DNA of 64,000 bases from Oscillospiraceae bacterium (GCA_017545165.1 JAFWQQ010000019.1:1-64000); one strand, 5' to 3'. Positions 1-9,068 are shown, counted from the stretch's first letter. Numbers and translations: made by a program. The notes: generated from the sequence alone by a model not told the origin.

Positions 1-60
1 AGGATCTCGCCCCCGGCACATGCTTAGCAACGACGAGATTCTTCGTCGCTGCACTCCTCA

Positions 61-203
61 GAATGACAGGCGGGCGGGCACAAGGCCCGCCCCTACGAAG
101 AAACAGAGAAAACGGATTGCCACACCAGTGACGTCGGTCACCGGCTCGCAATGACACGAAACCTACTCTGTCGACAGCTTGAGAGGCGGCCTGCGGGCCG
201 CCT
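61..203. repeat. Cluster of intergenic palindromes at the left edge
   Basis: Three hairpins lie next to each other. The first (72-92) is an 8-bp GGGCGGGC/GCCCGCCC stem followed by CTAC at 93-96, so on the minus strand it reads GTAG plus hairpin like the REP elements elsewhere in the window. The second (about 115-153) begins GGATTGCCACACCAG and ends GCAATGACA; a near copy lies at 41533-41572. The third (181-202) is a GAGGCGGCC/GGCCGCCTC stem directly after CTGTCGACAGCTTGA. It could end transcription of the minus-strand gene to its right, although it has no clear U-tract. Confidence 0.6.
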
Positions 204-236
204 CTTGAATCACAGCCGGGGAGTCTTCCTCCGCCG

Positions 237-791
237 CTATCGCTCGATTTCCGGGGTAAGGGACCGTCCTTCGTCCCACCCTGCAGGCGAAACGCTGCCG
301 GCTTCGAAAGCAAACAGATCCTCGCCCGAAAACCGGTATGCGGAATCGCAGACATATCCGCGAAGCCACAGCCTGTCTTCAACATTGCGAAGATACAGCC
401 CCTTGGGAAAAGCATCGTCTTGTTCCAGAAGATCAGAAAGGACTACGACCGCCCCGTCGGGAGAACGGTGCGTTCCGCTGAGAACAGCGTTTCCGCTTTT
501 CGGCTGATCCTTCCATTGCAGGCGAAGAAACACGCCGGTGCTCGCAGGACAGGGTTTATACCCGACTTCCGATACGCGCTGAAAGATCTCGCTCAGCGTT
601 GCTCCGCTGACAAGCCCGATCTGTTTCAGCTGCATGATCGCGATCGTTATTTCCGAAGCAGTTTCCGTTGAAAAAGCCGGATGCGAGAAGTACAGCCCGG
701 CATATCGGTTGGTCAGGATATGCTGTTCTTCCAGTTTTTTACCAACCTGATCTGTCGGAAACGGTTCCGCGTCAAGTCTGAAAAGCGTCAT
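237..791 (-). CDS. Uncharacterised protein, 184 aa
   Basis: I do not recognise a family. The protein is soluble-looking, with no signal peptide or membrane segment. It starts MTLFRLDAEPF and has a C-terminal half rich in aromatic and acidic residues (GLYLRNVEDRLWLRGYV). The ATG at 791 is chosen over the upstream one because a GAGAGGA ribosome binding site sits about 8 nt before it; the longer frame starts at 842 without an RBS. It points away from the MATE gene's end and is followed by a GC-rich hairpin (181-202). Whether it is expressed alone is unclear. A coding sequence is likely, function unknown. Confidence 0.6.
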   Translation of the reverse strand: MTLFRLDAEPFPTDQVGKKLEEQHILTNRYAGLYFSHPAFSTETASEITIAIMQLKQIGLVSGATLSEIFQRVSEVGYKPCPASTGVFLRLQWKDQPKSGNAVLSGTHRSPDGAVVVLSDLLEQDDAFPKGLYLRNVEDRLWLRGYVCDSAYRFSGEDLFAFEAGSVSPAGWDEGRSLTPEIER

Positions 792-906
792 GCAGTCCCA
801 TCCTCTCAAACTGCGCTTATCCCTGCGCAATCCTGTTGTCAAGCCGGGTCGTGGCCGCAGTCTGTCCTCATGACTCGGCTCCTCCCCTTTCCCGGGGCGG
901 GACCGT

Positions 907-2679
907 TCAGATCCGGATCGTCAGCACGTTCAGGCCCAGAAGGTTCTGATACTCCACCTGCCGGGCGATCTTGAAGACCATGCGGATGCCGATGTTTTTC
1001 GTCAGATCGTCCCCCTCGGCGAGCTGCTGCCGCTCGCCGGGATCGAAGGGCACACAGTCGTCCTTGATGCGCAGGATCACGTCCTGCTCCTTGCGGGCCA
1101 CCCGCACGTCGATGGAGTGGCTCTTTTTGTCCTTCGTGAAGCCGTGGTCCACGATGTTGCCGGCCATCTCCTCCATGGCCAGGCCCGCCAGATAGGCCCG
1201 GCGGGCGTCCACGCCCCGCTCCAGGCAGAAGCTCTGGACCCGCCGGGACACGGAGACCACGTCCTCCATGCTGCGGATGCTCAGATCCAGGCGCTCCCGC
1301 TCCGGCACGCCGAAGCCGTCCGGGATGACCATGAGCTCCTCCATATTCCGGGGGAAGCGCTTCGTTTTCAACCAGGCATAGCCCACAATGACCAGGACGA
1401 CGACCACGCCGTTGAGGACGTTGGCGATATAGACGCTGTTGACGCCCAGCCGGCGGATCAGCAGCGCCGTGAAGCCGGCCACGCAGATCACGCCGTCCAG
1501 CGCCGAGAGCAGATACACCAGGCCGGTCTTGCCCGCGCTCTGACTGTAGCTGGAAAAGTGCATGCAAATGATGGCCAGGGGCATGCACAGAGGCAGGATC
1601 CGCAGGCCCCAGACCGTCATGCGATAGACCGGCTCTGCCGGGTCCCGGAAGAAGATCCGGGTCAGGGGCTCGGCGCAGAGGATGATGAGCGCGCAGACCG
1701 CCCCCATCAGCGGCAGGAAGCGCCGAAACATGACGCGCATCACGTCGGTCAGGGTCTGCCGGTCCTCCTCGCCGATGCTGACGGAAAACAGCATCCGGGA
1801 CACGGCCATCATGCCCACGGGCAGCGACCAGAATACGGCCAGCAGGTTGTTGGCCGCCGCGAAGGCGGAGATGCCCACGCTGCCCACAAAGAGCTCCAGC
1901 AAGCGGTTCACGATATAGCCCCGCAGGGTCTGGTAGCCGTTGCTGGCCGCGCCGGGAAGGCCGGTCTTGTAGAGCAGGAGCGCCTCTTTCCAGCGGGGCC
2001 TCTGCAGACGGAGGCGCAGATGGGTCCGCCGGGCCAGGAAGGGCTGCAGCTCGACGGCGAGAAAGATCCACAGACCCAGAGAGGACGCCAGCGCCAGGCC
2101 GAAGGCCTCCCAGTGCAGCAGCTTCACAAAGACGAAGTTCAAAACGATGTTCGCCGCAATATAGATCAGGCTCGCCATGGTGGTCTGCCGACTCTTGTTC
2201 TCCAGAGAGAGGAAGGCGGCGAAGGAATTGCCCAGCATCATCGGGATCAGGCCGACGGTCTGACCCAGAAGATAGCGGTTGAACAGGGGCCGCACCTCCT
2301 TGTCCCCGGTGAGAAAGCCGGTGAGGTCAAAGAGGGCGAAGACCAGGAACAGCAGGGCGAAGAAGGCCGCGATCAGCAGCGACAGCAGCAGGTTCAGCGA
2401 AAACACGTCCTGCAGCTCCTCCTGCTGGTTCCGGCCCATGTACTTGCCGCAGAGGATCACCGAGCCGCCCACCAGGATCAGGCTGACGGAGGAGAAGAAC
2501 ATGTTGACCGGACTGTACAGGCCCACCGCGCTCATGGCCGCCACGCCCACGAAGTTGCTGGCGAAGAAGCTGGAGACGATGCCGTTGACCGAGCCCACCG
2601 CCGCCAGCAGCACCTGGATCGGCAGCAGCCGAAGCATCAGCCGGGTCACGGTTTTGGCGTTGGCCTTCTGCTCATTCAT
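907..2679 (-). CDS. MATE-family efflux transporter fused to a C-terminal HATPase (anti-sigma/SpoIIAB-like) domain
   Basis: Residues 1-450 or so form a multi-pass membrane protein of the MATE type (SVNGIVSSFFASNFVGVAAMSAVG-like first helices, repeated six-helix halves). The last ~120 residues form a separate soluble domain: MEEMAGNIVDHGF resembles the N-box of GHKL ATPases and FDPGE and TKNIGIRMV resemble the G-boxes of serine-kinase/anti-sigma ATP-binding proteins. MATE pumps export cationic compounds using Na+ or H+; the ATPase domain is not part of the standard family. The ATG at 2679 follows GGAGGG. A longer in-frame start at 2799 lies over the predicted promoter and is rejected. The transporter is clear; the role of the fused domain is inference. 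Confidence 0.88.
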   Translation of the reverse strand: MNEQKANAKTVTRLMLRLLPIQVLLAAVGSVNGIVSSFFASNFVGVAAMSAVGLYSPVNMFFSSVSLILVGGSVILCGKYMGRNQQEELQDVFSLNLLLSLLIAAFFALLFLVFALFDLTGFLTGDKEVRPLFNRYLLGQTVGLIPMMLGNSFAAFLSLENKSRQTTMASLIYIAANIVLNFVFVKLLHWEAFGLALASSLGLWIFLAVELQPFLARRTHLRLRLQRPRWKEALLLYKTGLPGAASNGYQTLRGYIVNRLLELFVGSVGISAFAAANNLLAVFWSLPVGMMAVSRMLFSVSIGEEDRQTLTDVMRVMFRRFLPLMGAVCALIILCAEPLTRIFFRDPAEPVYRMTVWGLRILPLCMPLAIICMHFSSYSQSAGKTGLVYLLSALDGVICVAGFTALLIRRLGVNSVYIANVLNGVVVVLVIVGYAWLKTKRFPRNMEELMVIPDGFGVPERERLDLSIRSMEDVVSVSRRVQSFCLERGVDARRAYLAGLAMEEMAGNIVDHGFTKDKKSHSIDVRVARKEQDVILRIKDDCVPFDPGERQQLAEGDDLTKNIGIRMVFKIARQVEYQNLLGLNVLTIRI

Positions 2680-2797
2680 GCGCTTTCCCTCCTGTCTTTC
2701 GGCGGACCTTCTCTGATTCGGCCGCCAGGTCCCGGGCGTTCTCGCCCGCCGGAGCGCGCTCTCCGCCGCCCGGCCGCTTGGTTTTTTCAGCACGATC

Positions 2798-2826
2798 ATT
2801 GTATCACGCGGAGCCCGTCAGGACAA
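2798..2826 (-). promoter_or_regulatory. Sigma-A promoter for the MATE-HATPase gene
   Basis: On the minus strand TTGTCC (2821-2826) and TACAAT (2798-2803) are separated by 17 bp. Transcription would begin near 2791, about 110 nt before the chosen ATG. Confidence 0.6.
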
Positions 2827-2992
2827 TACCAATCTCACGCTTCGAGACGTTCGGCTGCCCTTTTCGCCTCCCGTCACGCCCGGATAAGCAGAAGCATAGC
2901 ACAGCGCCCGGAGGACGGCAATCTTCCCGGCAGGTTTCTTCCCGGCGCCCCGGGGGCGCGGAAGGCGAAGCCCCTCTCTTTCCCGCCCGCCG

Positions 2993-3019
2993 TTGACATC
3001 TTCGGGATGCCATGATACT
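2993..3019 (+). promoter_or_regulatory. Promoter for the small peptide and secreted protein
   Basis: TTGACA (2993-2998) is followed after 15 bp by GATACT (3014-3019), with a further TATATC at 3021. It lies about 35 nt before the RBS of the 17-codon reading frame. The 375-base gap between 2680 and 3054 otherwise holds only this site and the divergent promoter at 2798-2826. Confidence 0.5.
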
Positions 3020-3054
3020 GTATATCAGGAATCTGGCGGAAAGGAGGGATTCTC

Positions 3055-3108
3055 ATGTCGATGCTGATGATCATCCTGGGGCTCCTCGTTATGCTGTTCC
3101 TCGCCTGA
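3055..3108 (+). CDS. 17-residue hydrophobic peptide (possible leader or membrane micropeptide)
   Basis: ATG at 3055 follows AAAGGAGGG with ideal spacing and encodes MSMLMIILGLLVMLFLA before TGA. The peptide is one hydrophobic stretch, long enough to enter a membrane but with no charged residues. The strong RBS and the promoter just upstream suggest that it is translated. It lies 69 nt before the next gene, so it could be a leader peptide, a small membrane protein, or a type I toxin-like peptide. Nothing in the sequence decides between these. Confidence 0.5.
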   Translation: MSMLMIILGLLVMLFLA

Positions 3109-3177
3109 AGCGCCATCCCAAAGGAACGCCGCGTCGGCCCCGAGGGCCGGCATCATTTTGATTCGGGAGGAATCTCT

Positions 3178-4494
3178 ATGAAAAGAACCCTGTGCTGTCT
3201 GCTGCTGCTCTGTCTGACCCTTCCCTTTCTATTCGGCTTCTGCTCTTCGCTGAGCGGAGACGCCCGGGACTCCTCCCGGCTGACAGAGGCCGCGTCCGCG
3301 GAAGATCCCTTTTCCCCCGCCTATCAGGCCTATCTGGCCTATCTGGAGGAGCGGAGCGAATACATCCAGGAATACTGTTGGCAGCATTATGGCGAAAGGC
3401 CGCCGGAGGGCTTCGAGGCGCTGAAGGCCCGGCCCATCGTTTTCTGTGATATCTGCGGAGACGAGACCCCGGAGCTGATCTATCTGGAAGCTCCGCCCCG
3501 CATATGGGAGGCAAGCCTGAACATCATTGCTTACGACCAGGGGGAGCTGAAGACCCTGTTTTCGAAGCTCTGGGACGTATCAGTTGATTCCGGCGTCACC
3601 TACTATCTTTTCCAGACACAGGGGGACAAGGCGCTGTATTTATACGCCTGTTACCCCTTTGGCGGAAGCATGAAAATTTACACCAACTATGCCGTGCTGC
3701 GCGAGAATGCGGACGGGGGCCTGGACCCGGTGATCCTGCTTCATAAGTTCGCCGACTATGAGCGTCCCGAGACGACGGACCCGGATGACCGCATCGAATA
3801 CGCGATCGGGGAACAGCCCTGCTCCATGGAGGACTATCTGGCCGCTGAGAAAGAGCTCGTGGATTCCATCTGCTCCATCCTGATGTACAGCTTCCTTCCC
3901 TCGGACCAGGCGGAGGATTTCGTTATGGCAAACGGCTGCCCGGACCTCAGCTATGAGGAGGCCGTCTCTTTCCTTCGCGGGGAACCGGTGGAAGGCGATC
4001 CCGGCTCCATCCCCTTCCTCACTTCCGCCGCGGATATCAATCCGTATTTTGAGAAAAAACTCCCGAGGAATGCGTCTATGTATGCGACTCACTTTTTGAC
4101 TTCTGTTCCGGATGCGCCGTGGAGTGATACCGAGAAGCTGGAGGACATGGAATATGTGGGCTGTTATGTGCTGGGGCTGAACCGGAACCTCGAGCGCCCG
4201 TACAACCGCCTGATCCTGGTCTTCCGGAACACGGCGGCGATCGAGCTGCCGGAGGAGGGGATCAGCGAGCAGTTCCAGTATTACTGCGCGCTCCTGTATG
4301 ACAACGTCATGGTCTACAACGACTTTCTCAACTCGCGTGTTTTCCAGATGCCGGAGCATCTGGTGTCCACCGAAATCTCCGGACATCTGTTCCAATACAA
4401 CGGCTACGCCAGTCTGGAAGAAATCTACAGCGATCAGGTGGAGCCTCTGCTGTCCGCCTATCCGCTGGATATCCTGGGCGAGCTGCCCTCCTGA
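3178..4494 (+). CDS. Uncharacterised secreted or lipid-anchored protein, 438 aa
   Basis: The N-terminus is a typical signal peptide (MKRTLCCLLLLCLTLPFLFG, then FCSS), so the product is exported; Cys22 in FGFCSS may be a poor lipobox. The mature part is acidic and rich in Tyr, Glu and Asp, without a recognised domain. ATG at 3178 is preceded by GGGAGGAATCTCT. It follows the micropeptide in the same transcription unit and ends just before a hairpin shared with the convergent aldolase gene. Confidence 0.75.
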   Translation: MKRTLCCLLLLCLTLPFLFGFCSSLSGDARDSSRLTEAASAEDPFSPAYQAYLAYLEERSEYIQEYCWQHYGERPPEGFEALKARPIVFCDICGDETPELIYLEAPPRIWEASLNIIAYDQGELKTLFSKLWDVSVDSGVTYYLFQTQGDKALYLYACYPFGGSMKIYTNYAVLRENADGGLDPVILLHKFADYERPETTDPDDRIEYAIGEQPCSMEDYLAAEKELVDSICSILMYSFLPSDQAEDFVMANGCPDLSYEEAVSFLRGEPVEGDPGSIPFLTSAADINPYFEKKLPRNASMYATHFLTSVPDAPWSDTEKLEDMEYVGCYVLGLNRNLERPYNRLILVFRNTAAIELPEEGISEQFQYYCALLYDNVMVYNDFLNSRVFQMPEHLVSTEISGHLFQYNGYASLEEIYSDQVEPLLSAYPLDILGELPS

Positions 4495-4517
4495 TCTCCG
4501 AAAAGCGCATCCAGTCT

Positions 4518-4585
4518 GAAGGGGCTGTGAAGTCCGGGCGAACCCTGCGGTTCTCCCTTCTTCACAGCCCCTTCTCGCGCTTTTT
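4518..4585. terminator. Hairpin between convergent genes
   Basis: GAAGGGGCTGTGAAG (4518-4532) pairs perfectly with CTTCACAGCCCCTTC (4560-4574), with a small GAACC/GGTTC helix in the loop and TTTTT at 4581-4585 for the plus direction. It serves the convergent gene pair. Confidence 0.65.
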
Positions 4586-4606
4586 GACGGCGTATGTCCA
4601 GGTCGT

Positions 4607-5377
4607 TCAGATCATGTCCGGCGCCGCGGGGAGCATGCTCTCCCGCATCCGGCGGCAGGCGTTCAGCATCAGGATCGTGTCGATGCCGCAGGCCAGGAAA
4701 TCCAGGCCGTGACGGAACATCTCCCCCGCGAAGGCCGGGTCTGTGGAGAGAGCGCCCACCGGGACCCCCGCCGCCTTGGCGAGGTCGATGCAGCGCAGCA
4801 GGCTCTCGTGGACCAGGGGATCGTCCACGTCGCCCCGCAGGCCCATGGCCACCGAGAGATCGATGGGCCCGAGAAACAGCGCGGAGATGCCGGGGGTGGC
4901 CAGGATCTCTTCGCAGTGCTCCACGCCCGCCGGGGATTCGATCAGCGGGATCACCGCCGTCTCCCGGTTTTTCCGCGCGTAATACTCGCTGCCGCCGGCG
5001 CCGTAGTGATTGGCCCGGACGCCGGGACAGGCGCCCCGGATCCCCTCCGGCGTGAAGCGGCAGAGGGCAGCCGCCTGGGCAGCCTGGGCAGCCGTGTCGA
5101 TGTTCGGCACGATGATGCCGGAGGCGCCCATATCCAGGGCCCGCTTGATCAGCGCCGCGTCCAGCCCCGGGGCCCGGGCCAGCACGGAAAGACCCGCCGC
5201 CTCCCCGGCCCGGATCATCTGCACCAGGGTCTCGGTCCCGTAGGGCGCGTGCTCCAGATCCACCGCCGCAAAGCGAAAGCCCGCGTAGGCGCTGGCCTCC
5301 AGGAACTCCGGAGACGCCGTCTGGATAAAAAAGCCCAGGAAGGGCCGCTTCTGTTTCAGCAAAGAAAGAAAATCCAT
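4607..5377 (-). CDS. HpcH/HpaI-family aldolase/citrate lyase
   Basis: A class II pyruvate aldolase-like (beta/alpha)8 enzyme of 256 aa, normal family length. Family features visible are LEHAPYG, the RAPGLD region, IPLIESPAGV (metal-binding Glu) and GPIDLSVAMG (metal-binding Asp). Members cleave 2-keto-3-deoxy sugar acids or 4-hydroxy-2-ketoacids to pyruvate and an aldehyde; the substrate here cannot be told. ATG at 5377 is favoured by AGGAGG overlapping the end of the upstream radical SAM gene, with only one base between the two genes, so the two are translated from one message. Confidence 0.88.
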   Translation of the reverse strand: MDFLSLLKQKRPFLGFFIQTASPEFLEASAYAGFRFAAVDLEHAPYGTETLVQMIRAGEAAGLSVLARAPGLDAALIKRALDMGASGIIVPNIDTAAQAAQAAALCRFTPEGIRGACPGVRANHYGAGGSEYYARKNRETAVIPLIESPAGVEHCEEILATPGISALFLGPIDLSVAMGLRGDVDDPLVHESLLRCIDLAKAAGVPVGALSTDPAFAGEMFRHGLDFLACGIDTILMLNACRRMRESMLPAAPDMI

Positions 5378-5378
5378 C

Positions 5379-6278
5379 TCATTTGACCTCCTTGCGTTGA
5401 TCCTCTGCCGCGCGCAGGCGGGCATGAATGGTGTTGAGCACCCGTTTTTTGTTCCGCGTCCAGTCCGGGGCCAGGAGCAGGGGCCCGGGCCCGTCGCCGG
5501 TGAGGCGGTGAAAGACCGTGTCCGCCGGCAGGATCGCCGCGCTCTCGGCGATCAGGTCCGCGTATTCCTCCAGGCTCAGCAGGGGGAAGGGCTCCCGCTC
5601 ATACTGCGCGCCCAGCTCCGTGCCCCGGAGCACCTGCAGCATCTGCAGCTTCACGCCCTCCGGCGGCGGGTCCAGGGCCGCCAGATACCGCACGCTCTCC
5701 AGCATGTCCTCCCGGCCCTCTCCCGGCAGGCCGAAGATCAGGTGCACCACCACTGTGATCCCGTCCTCCCGCAGCCGGTGATAGGCGTCCTCAAAGACGC
5801 TGCGGGGATAGCCCCGGTGAAAGCGGCGGGCCGTCTCGTCGCGGGCGGTCTGCAGGCCCAGCTCGATCCAGAGGGGCTTGCGTTCCTTCAGCTCCCGCAA
5901 GAGCTCCATCACGTCCTCCCCCAGGCAGTCCGGCCGGGTGCCCAGGGACAGGGCCACGATCTCCTCCCGGTCCAGCACCTGCTCATAGAGACTGCGCAGG
6001 CGCGTCAGGTCCCCGTAGGTGTTGGTGAAGGACTGGAAATAGGCGACGAACTTTTTCGCGTCGGTCTTGCGGCGGATGCGCGCCTTGGCCTCCTCCATCT
6101 GCTGATCGATGGGCGCGAAGGCCGCCGCGAAATCCCCGGAGCCGGCGCCGGAGCAGAAGCTGCAGCCGCCGTAGCCCAGCTTCCCGTCCCGGTTGGGGCA
6201 GGTGCAGCCGGAGCTGAGGGAGAGCTTATACACTTTTTCGCCGTACTGCTCCCGCAGCCATTCGCCCAGACTGCGCAT
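5379..6278 (-). CDS. TIGR01212-family (YhcC-like) radical SAM protein
   Basis: The N-terminus carries the iron-sulfur cluster motif of this family, CTCPNRDGKLGYGGCSFC, where the last three cysteines bind the 4Fe-4S cluster, followed by a partial TIM barrel (GLQTARDETARRFHRGY, GLPGEGREDM). Length (299 aa) is typical. The biochemical role of YhcC proteins is not settled; they resemble the Elp3/HemN side of the radical SAM family. ATG at 6278 has AAGGAG upstream. It is the first gene of a two-gene operon with the HpaI-type aldolase; the pairing gives no clear pathway. Confidence 0.88.
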   Translation of the reverse strand: MRSLGEWLREQYGEKVYKLSLSSGCTCPNRDGKLGYGGCSFCSGAGSGDFAAAFAPIDQQMEEAKARIRRKTDAKKFVAYFQSFTNTYGDLTRLRSLYEQVLDREEIVALSLGTRPDCLGEDVMELLRELKERKPLWIELGLQTARDETARRFHRGYPRSVFEDAYHRLREDGITVVVHLIFGLPGEGREDMLESVRYLAALDPPPEGVKLQMLQVLRGTELGAQYEREPFPLLSLEEYADLIAESAAILPADTVFHRLTGDGPGPLLLAPDWTRNKKRVLNTIHARLRAAEDQRKEVK

Positions 6279-6410
6279 CCCGTCCCACTCCTTCCCGGCG
6301 GTCTGCCCGCGCTTCTCCTATACTATCGCACAAAAGCCGCTCTCGCGCAAGTCCCGGCGCGGTCTCGCCGCTCCCTTTCGCGAAAACAAAAAATCTCCGT
6401 CTTCCCGCTG

Positions 6411-6437
6411 TTCAACCAATAAAAGATGTGTTATAAT
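6411..6437 (+). promoter_or_regulatory. Promoter for the acyltransferase gene
   Basis: A perfect TATAAT (6432-6437) is preceded by a weak -35, TGTTCA at 6409-6414 with a 17-bp spacer or TTCAAC at 6411 with 15 bp. It is about 60 nt before the start codon. Confidence 0.5.
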
Positions 6438-6496
6438 CATACAAAAATTACAAGCATCTCCCGGCTGCGGACCGGGGGCGGAGAGGAGGGGCTCCC

Positions 6497-7708
6497 ATGG
6501 AGGAGAAACAACAGCAGCGCTGGTGTCTGCCCAGGCACAAGCGGCTGCGGAAGCTGATCTGGCTGCCGGTCTGGCTGCTGACCCATCTGCGCTACCCGGT
6601 GAAGATCGAAAACGCGCCGGACGACCGGCAGGCCCTGATCCTCTTCAACCACCAGACGGCCCTGGACCAGTTCCTGGTGGCCCTGGCTTTTCCCCAGCCG
6701 GTGTATTTCGTCGCCTCGGAGGACCTGTTTTCCATCGGGCCCCTGGCCAGAGCCATGGAATACGCAGTGGCCCCCATCCCCATCAAGAAGCAGGCCACGG
6801 ACATCCGGGCGGTGAAGACCTGCCTGCGCGCGGCAAAAGAGGGCGGCACCCTCGCCATCGCCCCGGAGGGGAACCGGACCTACAGCGGCCGAGCCTGCCA
6901 TATGAACCCGGCCATCGGCTCCCTGGCGAAGAAGCTGGGGCTGCCGGTGCTGCTGTTCCGCATCGAGGGGGGCTACGGCGTCCACCCCCGCTGGAGCGAC
7001 GGGGTGCGCAAAGGGCCCATGCGGGCCTATATTTCGGAGCGGATCGAGCCGGAGGAGCTGAAAAAGCTCCGGCCGGAGGAGCTCTGCGAGCGGATCCGGA
7101 AGGGCCTGGCCGTGGACGAGACCCGGATCCCCGGACGCTACCGGGGGAAAAACAAGGCGGAGTTCATCGAGCGGATGCTCTATGTCTGCCCCAAGTGCGG
7201 TCTGGCCCGCTTCGAGAGCAAGGGGGACACAGTGCGCTGCCTTTCCTGTGGGCTGGAGGTCCGGTATGAGGAGGACAAGACCCTCGCCTGCGCCGATCCG
7301 GCCTTCCCCTACCGCTTCGCGGCGGACTGGTATGCGGGCCAGGAGGATTTCGTCAACGGCCTGGACACCCGGGACTGGACGGACAAGCCCCTTTTCCGGG
7401 ACGAGGCGGAGCTCTCCCGTGTCGTCCTCTACCGGCGCAAGGAGCTTCTGCGGAAGAAGGCGGCGGTGGCCCTCTACGGGGACCGGATCGTGCTCGACGA
7501 GGGGACGCCCGACGAGCTGCGGCTGCCCTTCGAGGAGCTGGGCACCGTGACGGTGCTGGGCAAGAACAAGCTGAACCTTTACCACGGGGAGACCATCTAT
7601 CAGCTCAAGGGCGGCAAGCGCTTCAACGCCCTCAAATACGTGCAGATCTGCGCGCGCAGCAGGAATATCGTCAGGGGGGATTTTGATGACAAATTTTTGG
7701 GACTCTAA
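6497..7708 (+). CDS. 1-acyl-sn-glycerol-3-phosphate acyltransferase (PlsC-like) with a C-terminal zinc ribbon
   Basis: The acyltransferase signature NHQTALD (HX4D catalytic pair) lies near residue 52 and EGNRTYSG (phosphate-binding block) near residue 124, typical of membrane-associated PlsC-type enzymes that acylate lysophosphatidate. After the roughly 210-residue catalytic part comes a four-cysteine zinc ribbon (CPKCG ... CLSCG) and about 150 more residues without a recognised domain, which is unusual for plain PlsC. RBS GGAGAGGAGGGG precedes ATG 6497. The stop overlaps the start of the symporter gene by 23 bp, so the two genes are probably coupled. Confidence 0.82.
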   Translation: MEEKQQQRWCLPRHKRLRKLIWLPVWLLTHLRYPVKIENAPDDRQALILFNHQTALDQFLVALAFPQPVYFVASEDLFSIGPLARAMEYAVAPIPIKKQATDIRAVKTCLRAAKEGGTLAIAPEGNRTYSGRACHMNPAIGSLAKKLGLPVLLFRIEGGYGVHPRWSDGVRKGPMRAYISERIEPEELKKLRPEELCERIRKGLAVDETRIPGRYRGKNKAEFIERMLYVCPKCGLARFESKGDTVRCLSCGLEVRYEEDKTLACADPAFPYRFAADWYAGQEDFVNGLDTRDWTDKPLFRDEAELSRVVLYRRKELLRKKAAVALYGDRIVLDEGTPDELRLPFEELGTVTVLGKNKLNLYHGETIYQLKGGKRFNALKYVQICARSRNIVRGDFDDKFLGL

Positions 7709-9068
7709 CGTCTGGGGCTTTCTGAACCTCTTCGCGGTGCTGCTGGTGAGCCTGCTGGCCGCCAACGCCCTGAAGCGGGCCTTCCGCTTTCTGGAGGCCT
7801 CGCTGATCCCCACCTCGGTGCTGGCCGGAGCCCTGCTGCTGCTGAGCTCCGAGCTGGTGCGGATCTTCTCGGGCGTGGAGATCTTCGAGACCGCGTTTTT
7901 CAACCATAACGGCATCGAGACCCTGGAGCTGCTGACCTATCACATGCTGGGCCTGGGCTTCGTGGCCTCCACCTTCAAGAGCGCCGGGGGCAAGCTGGGC
8001 AAAAAACGGACGGGGGAGATCTTCGACACCGGCGTGACCACCGTGTCCAGCTACCTGATCCAGGGCGTGCTGGGCCTGATCATCTCCCTGATCGCCGCGG
8101 CGGTGATGACCAAGGACTTTTTCCCGGCCGCCGGCGTGCTGCTGCCCTTCGGTTACGGCCAGGGCACCGGCCAGGCCATGAACTACGGCAATATCTATGA
8201 GACCCAGTACGGCTTCGTGGGCGGCAAGAGCTTCGGCCTGACCATCGCGGCCCTGGGCTTCCTGTCCGCGGCCCTGGGCGGCGTCATCCACCTGAACATC
8301 CTGCGCAGGCAGGGGAAGATCCGGCCGCAGAGGACCGAAGAGGGCGCGCTGCGCTCCGAGCAGGTCCAGGCGGCCAACGAGATCCCCATGATGGACAGCA
8401 TCGACAAGATGACCATCCAGGTGGCTCTGGTGGCCGGGGCCTATCTGCTGGCCTATCTGTTCATGCTGCTGCTGGGCTCCCTGCTGCCCGGGATGAAGGC
8501 CGTGGTCTACGGCTTCAACTTCCTGCTGGGCGTGCTGGCGGCCACCCTGGTCAAGACCACGCTGCGGCTGCTGAAAAAGGCGGGCGTGGTGAAGCGGGAC
8601 TATGTGAACAGCTTCCTCATGACCCGGGTCAGCAACTCCTGCTTCGACCTGATGGTGGTGGCGGGCATCGCGGCCATCCGCCTGAGCATCCTGCAGGATT
8701 ACTGGGGCGTCATCCTCATCATGGGCATCCTGGGCGCGGTGCTGACCTATTTCTACAACCGGCTGGTGGCGAAGAGGCTCTTCCCGGAGTATGAGCAGGA
8801 GCAGTTCCTTATGATGTACGGCATGCTCACCGGCACGGCCAGCACCGGCACCATCCTCCTGCGGGAGATCGACAGCGATTTCAAGACCCCCGCGGCGGAC
8901 AACATGGTCTACCAGAACTTCCCAGCCATCGTCTTCGGCTTCCCCATGATGCTGCTGGCCACCCTGGCCCCGAAAAAACCGGTGCTGACGCTGGTGATCC
9001 TGAGCCTGTTCTTCGCCGTCATGAACCTGATCCTCTTCCGCCGTTCGATCTTTAAGAGAACGAAATAA
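7686..9068 (+). CDS. Sodium:glutamate symporter (GltS)-like transporter
   Basis: A 460-residue membrane protein with about 11-12 hydrophobic helices; the repeated AYLLAYL and GLGFVAS regions and the phrase TGTASTGTILLREIDSDF near the end agree with the GltS family, which imports glutamate with Na+. The ATG at 7686 is preferred to the TTG one codon upstream because GGGGGGA lies 5 nt before it. It begins inside the end of the acyltransferase gene. The substrate is inferred from family only. Confidence 0.75.
   Translation: MTNFWDSNVWGFLNLFAVLLVSLLAANALKRAFRFLEASLIPTSVLAGALLLLSSELVRIFSGVEIFETAFFNHNGIETLELLTYHMLGLGFVASTFKSAGGKLGKKRTGEIFDTGVTTVSSYLIQGVLGLIISLIAAAVMTKDFFPAAGVLLPFGYGQGTGQAMNYGNIYETQYGFVGGKSFGLTIAALGFLSAALGGVIHLNILRRQGKIRPQRTEEGALRSEQVQAANEIPMMDSIDKMTIQVALVAGAYLLAYLFMLLLGSLLPGMKAVVYGFNFLLGVLAATLVKTTLRLLKKAGVVKRDYVNSFLMTRVSNSCFDLMVVAGIAAIRLSILQDYWGVILIMGILGAVLTYFYNRLVAKRLFPEYEQEQFLMMYGMLTGTASTGTILLREIDSDFKTPAADNMVYQNFPAIVFGFPMMLLATLAPKKPVLTLVILSLFFAVMNLILFRRSIFKRTK

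Noticed and set aside
1117..3015. A 632-codon plus-strand open frame
   Set aside because: Lies antisense to the MATE gene, with HisGln/Ala-rich composition and no RBS.
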